This document shows, piece by piece, positions 62,351-64,000 of a stretch of 64,000 bases of DNA. The stretch covers positions 124,001 to 188,000 of the forward strand of contig NZ_ATYW01000015.1 of NCBI RefSeq assembly GCF_000427885.1, written 5' to 3'. The notes below the pieces were generated by a model. The model saw only the letters and a list, made by a program, of their open reading frames with translations. It made no database searches and had not been told where the DNA came from. The stretch's first letter is position 1, and every line of letters starts with the position of its first letter. Both the position numbers and the translations under genes were made by a program. This stretch comes from Glycomyces tenuis DSM 44171. Lineage in GTDB: Bacteria > Actinomycetota > Actinomycetes > Mycobacteriales > Micromonosporaceae.

Positions 62351-62906
62351 CGTCCATCCACCCTTCCGGCACGCCCGGCGGGCGCTTGGGGGCGCGCTTG
62401 CGCGGGCCTGCACGGCCGCCGCCGGGCTCCTTCTCGCCCGGCCAGGGTTTGACGACGCGGGAGGCGAGCACGAAGTCCTTGCGCAGCGGGTGGCCTTCGA
62501 ACTCGGGCGGCAGCAGCAGCGGCGCCAGGCCCGGGTGCCCGGCGAAGTCGACCCCGAACATCTCGTGGGTCTCGCGCTCGTGCCAGGCCGCGCCGGGGTA
62601 GAGGCCGGTGACGGTCTCGAGCGGGCCGTCGGCGGCGGTCCTGAGCAGCACGCCGCGCCTGGCCGCGATCGACCACAGGTGCGCGACGACCCTGATCACG
62701 GCGCCGGAGTCCTCGTTCTCCCGCCCGATCCCGCTCTCATCGACGGCCGAGAGCCAGTCGAAGAAGTCGCAGCCGAGCTCGTCGCGGCAGACGCGGACGG
62801 CCTCGTGCCAGCCGGCGGGCGGGACCTCGGCGACCGCGCGCGGCCCGTCGGCGGCGGTCTCGACGCCGAGAGCCGCGGCGACGCGGTCCTCCCACGGCTC
62901 AGGCAT
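62343..62906 (-). CDS. nuoC: NADH-quinone oxidoreductase subunit C
   Basis: 187 residues. The 30-kDa subunit signature is intact: WHERETHEMFGVDFAGHP near residue 108, followed by LLLPPEFEGHPLRKDF. A Pro/Lys/Arg-rich tail closes the protein. NuoC normally binds NuoD next to the quinone site; no nuoD follows it in this cluster, where nuoH comes next. Confidence 0.93.
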   Translation of the reverse strand: MPEPWEDRVAAALGVETAADGPRAVAEVPPAGWHEAVRVCRDELGCDFFDWLSAVDESGIGRENEDSGAVIRVVAHLWSIAARRGVLLRTAADGPLETVTGLYPGAAWHERETHEMFGVDFAGHPGLAPLLLPPEFEGHPLRKDFVLASRVVKPWPGEKEPGGGRAGPRKRAPKRPPGVPEGWMDDA

Positions 62907-62936
62907 CGCGGCCCGCCTTCCGGTGCGATGCGGCGC

Positions 62937-63530
62937 TCATGCGGCGTCGCGCTTCCGCAGCGGGGCCCTCAGGAGCGCGGCGGCGCGGCCCTTCGGCGGC
63001 CGGGGCACCCGCAGCGGCTCCTCGCCGATCTGCTTCTGGAGCTCGCCGATGCCGTACAGCAGCGCCTCGGGCCGCGGCGGGCAGCCGGGGATGTACACGT
63101 CCACCGGGATGATCTGGTCGACGCCCTTGGTGACACAGTAGGAGTCCCAGTACGGGCCGCCGGAGTTGGAGCAGGCCCCGAAGGAGATGACGTACTTCGG
63201 TTCGGGCATCTGGTCGTAGAGGCGCTTGATCGCCGGGGCCATCTTGTCGGTGACCGTGCCGGAGACGACCATGAGGTCGGCCTGGCGCGGCGAGTGCGCG
63301 AAGGGGATGACGCCGAGGCGCATGAAGTCGTGCCTGCTCATCGAGGCGGCGATGAACTCGATCGCGCAGCACGCCAGCCCGAAGTTGAACACCCACAGCG
63401 AATAGCGGCGCCCCCAGTTGAGGACGAAGCGGATCGGCTCGCCGAGCACGCCCGCCCCATTGCCGTCGGCGAGCTTGCGAGCCGCGAATGCGCTCGAGCC
63501 GTCGGCGCGGGCGGGGAACGGCAGCTTCAC
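62937..63530 (-). CDS. nuoB: NADH-quinone oxidoreductase subunit B
   Basis: 197 residues. The ligands of the terminal N2 [4Fe-4S] cluster are present: the CC pair in FGLACCAIE near residue 54, C in [10 protein letters not shown], and C in [13 protein letters not shown]. The N-terminal 35 residues are longer than usual. GTG 63530 overlaps the nuoA stop (GTGA). NuoB carries electrons to quinone in complex I. Confidence 0.95.
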   Translation of the reverse strand: MKLPFPARADGSSAFAARKLADGNGAGVLGEPIRFVLNWGRRYSLWVFNFGLACCAIEFIAASMSRHDFMRLGVIPFAHSPRQADLMVVSGTVTDKMAPAIKRLYDQMPEPKYVISFGACSNSGGPYWDSYCVTKGVDQIIPVDVYIPGCPPRPEALLYGIGELQKQIGEEPLRVPRPPKGRAAALLRAPLRKRDAA

Positions 63531-63895
63531 GCCCACCGGAGCACCCCCTTCCTCCACGCGTAGGCCAGGCCGAGGGCCAGCACGCCGACGAACAGGCCCA
63601 TCTCGGCCGCCGCGACCGCGCCGAACGCGGTGAACACCGCGGCCCACGGGAACAGGAACACCGCCTCCACGGCGAACAGCACGAACAGGAACGCGTACAC
63701 GTAATAGCGGATCTGCACCTGCGCCCAGTCCCCGCCCACCGGGTCCACGCCGCATTCGTAGGTCATGCCCTTCACCTTCGACGGCGCAGAGGGCCGCAGC
63801 AGGCGGTTCGCCGTCATCGCGGCGGCCACGAACGCGAAGCCGGCCAGCAGCAGCACCCCGAATACGGCGTAGTCGCCCAGGTGGGAGGAGTCCAT
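63527..63895 (-). CDS. nuoA: NADH-quinone oxidoreductase subunit A
   Basis: 122 residues with three membrane helices and the NuoA signature [40 protein letters not shown]. It is the first gene of the short cluster; the 105 bases to the right end of the window hold its promoter region and no other gene start that I can support. Confidence 0.95.
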   Translation of the reverse strand: MDSSHLGDYAVFGVLLLAGFAFVAAAMTANRLLRPSAPSKVKGMTYECGVDPVGGDWAQVQIRYYVYAFLFVLFAVEAVFLFPWAAVFTAFGAVAAAEMGLFVGVLALGLAYAWRKGVLRWA

Positions 63896-64000
63896 GCACT
63901 CACCATAGTGCGCTGCGCCGCTTGAGGGAAGCCGTCCGGGGCGGCGGATCGCGGACGGGGCGGCGGCAAATATTCCTCCGCATACCGCAACCGCGAGCCT

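Overview
The window is very GC-rich, gene-dense actinobacterial DNA. Third codon positions are strongly biased to G/C, and GTG starts and overlapping stop/start codons are common. Actinobacterial markers are a cvn-type conservon (kinase, roadblock, DUF742, GTPase), a BldM-type regulator next to guaB/guaB3 and a DUF5319 gene, a His-tailed GroEL behind groES with CIRCE operators, an LprG/P55-like lipoprotein-exporter pair, and a block matching Mycobacterium Rv0991c-Rv0995 (zinc ribbon, formyl-THF cyclo-ligase, galU, moeA, rimJ). The BldM homologue suggests a filamentous, sporulating relative (Glycomyces/Stackebrandtia-like or Micromonosporales), but the genus cannot be fixed from sequence alone. 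I see no integrase, phage module, CRISPR array or rRNA. The only RNA genes I found are tRNA-Leu(UAA) and tRNA-Arg(CCG).

Layout. 0.1-5.3 kb: Nudix hydrolase, small unknown gene, Bax-inhibitor-1-like membrane protein, secreted 5'-nucleotidase, acyl-CoA dehydrogenase-like gene. 5.3-9.1 kb: a tightly coupled conservon followed by a GAF gene. 9.5-12.2 kb: tRNA-Leu, FAD monooxygenase divergent from its probable TetR-like regulator, Nudix hydrolase. 12.3-18.8 kb: a five-gene peptide ABC importer. 19.1-27.4 kb: HelD/HelR-like helicase, degenerate histidine phosphatase, acetyltransferase, LprG/P55-like pair, Cys-rich copper protein, MhpA-like monooxygenase, AAC(3)-like acetyltransferase. 27.5-31.6 kb: tRNA-Arg, nrdA-nrdB behind two phased NrdR-like boxes, and a 5 x 33-bp tandem repeat. 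31.6-38.8 kb: receptor-type Ser/Thr kinase, cyclase/AAA/TPR signalling protein, HTH-PIN toxin-antitoxin pair. 38.9-50.1 kb: guaB3, guaB, DUF5319 gene, amidase, bldM, ABC-class ATPase, groEL, groES, THUMP-like methyltransferase. 50.1-51.7 kb: a small toxin-antitoxin island (hicA, hicB, a chimeric duplicate of hicB, an RHH gene) and a RidA protein. 51.7-54.1 kb: DoxX gene with palindromic operators, a 180-bp palindromic MITE-like element, purE-purK. 54.1-61.4 kb: XRE regulator divergent from a methionine aminopeptidase, rimJ-like gene, moeA, galU, a diguanylate cyclase, formyl-THF cyclo-ligase, and a Ruc-like zinc ribbon behind a perfect CIRCE. 61.4-63.9 kb: only nuoA, nuoB, nuoC and nuoH.

Regulation visible in the sequence. 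HrcA sites control both groES-groEL and, apparently, the Ruc-like redox chaperone gene. NrdR-like boxes precede nrdAB. TetR-type palindromes sit at the monooxygenase/TetR divergence and, without an adjacent regulator, at doxX. Paired 16-bp palindromes cover the XRE/MetAP divergence. Intercistronic hairpins lie between nrdA and nrdB, groES and groEL, and the peptide-binding protein and its permeases.

Items most worth a second look: the 180-bp palindrome whose arms carry the stop codons of both flanking genes; the hicB duplication and domain swap; the missing stop of the conservon GTPase; the XRE-controlled MetAP; the acyl-CoA dehydrogenase without its usual catalytic glutamate; and the four-gene nuo fragment without nuoD.
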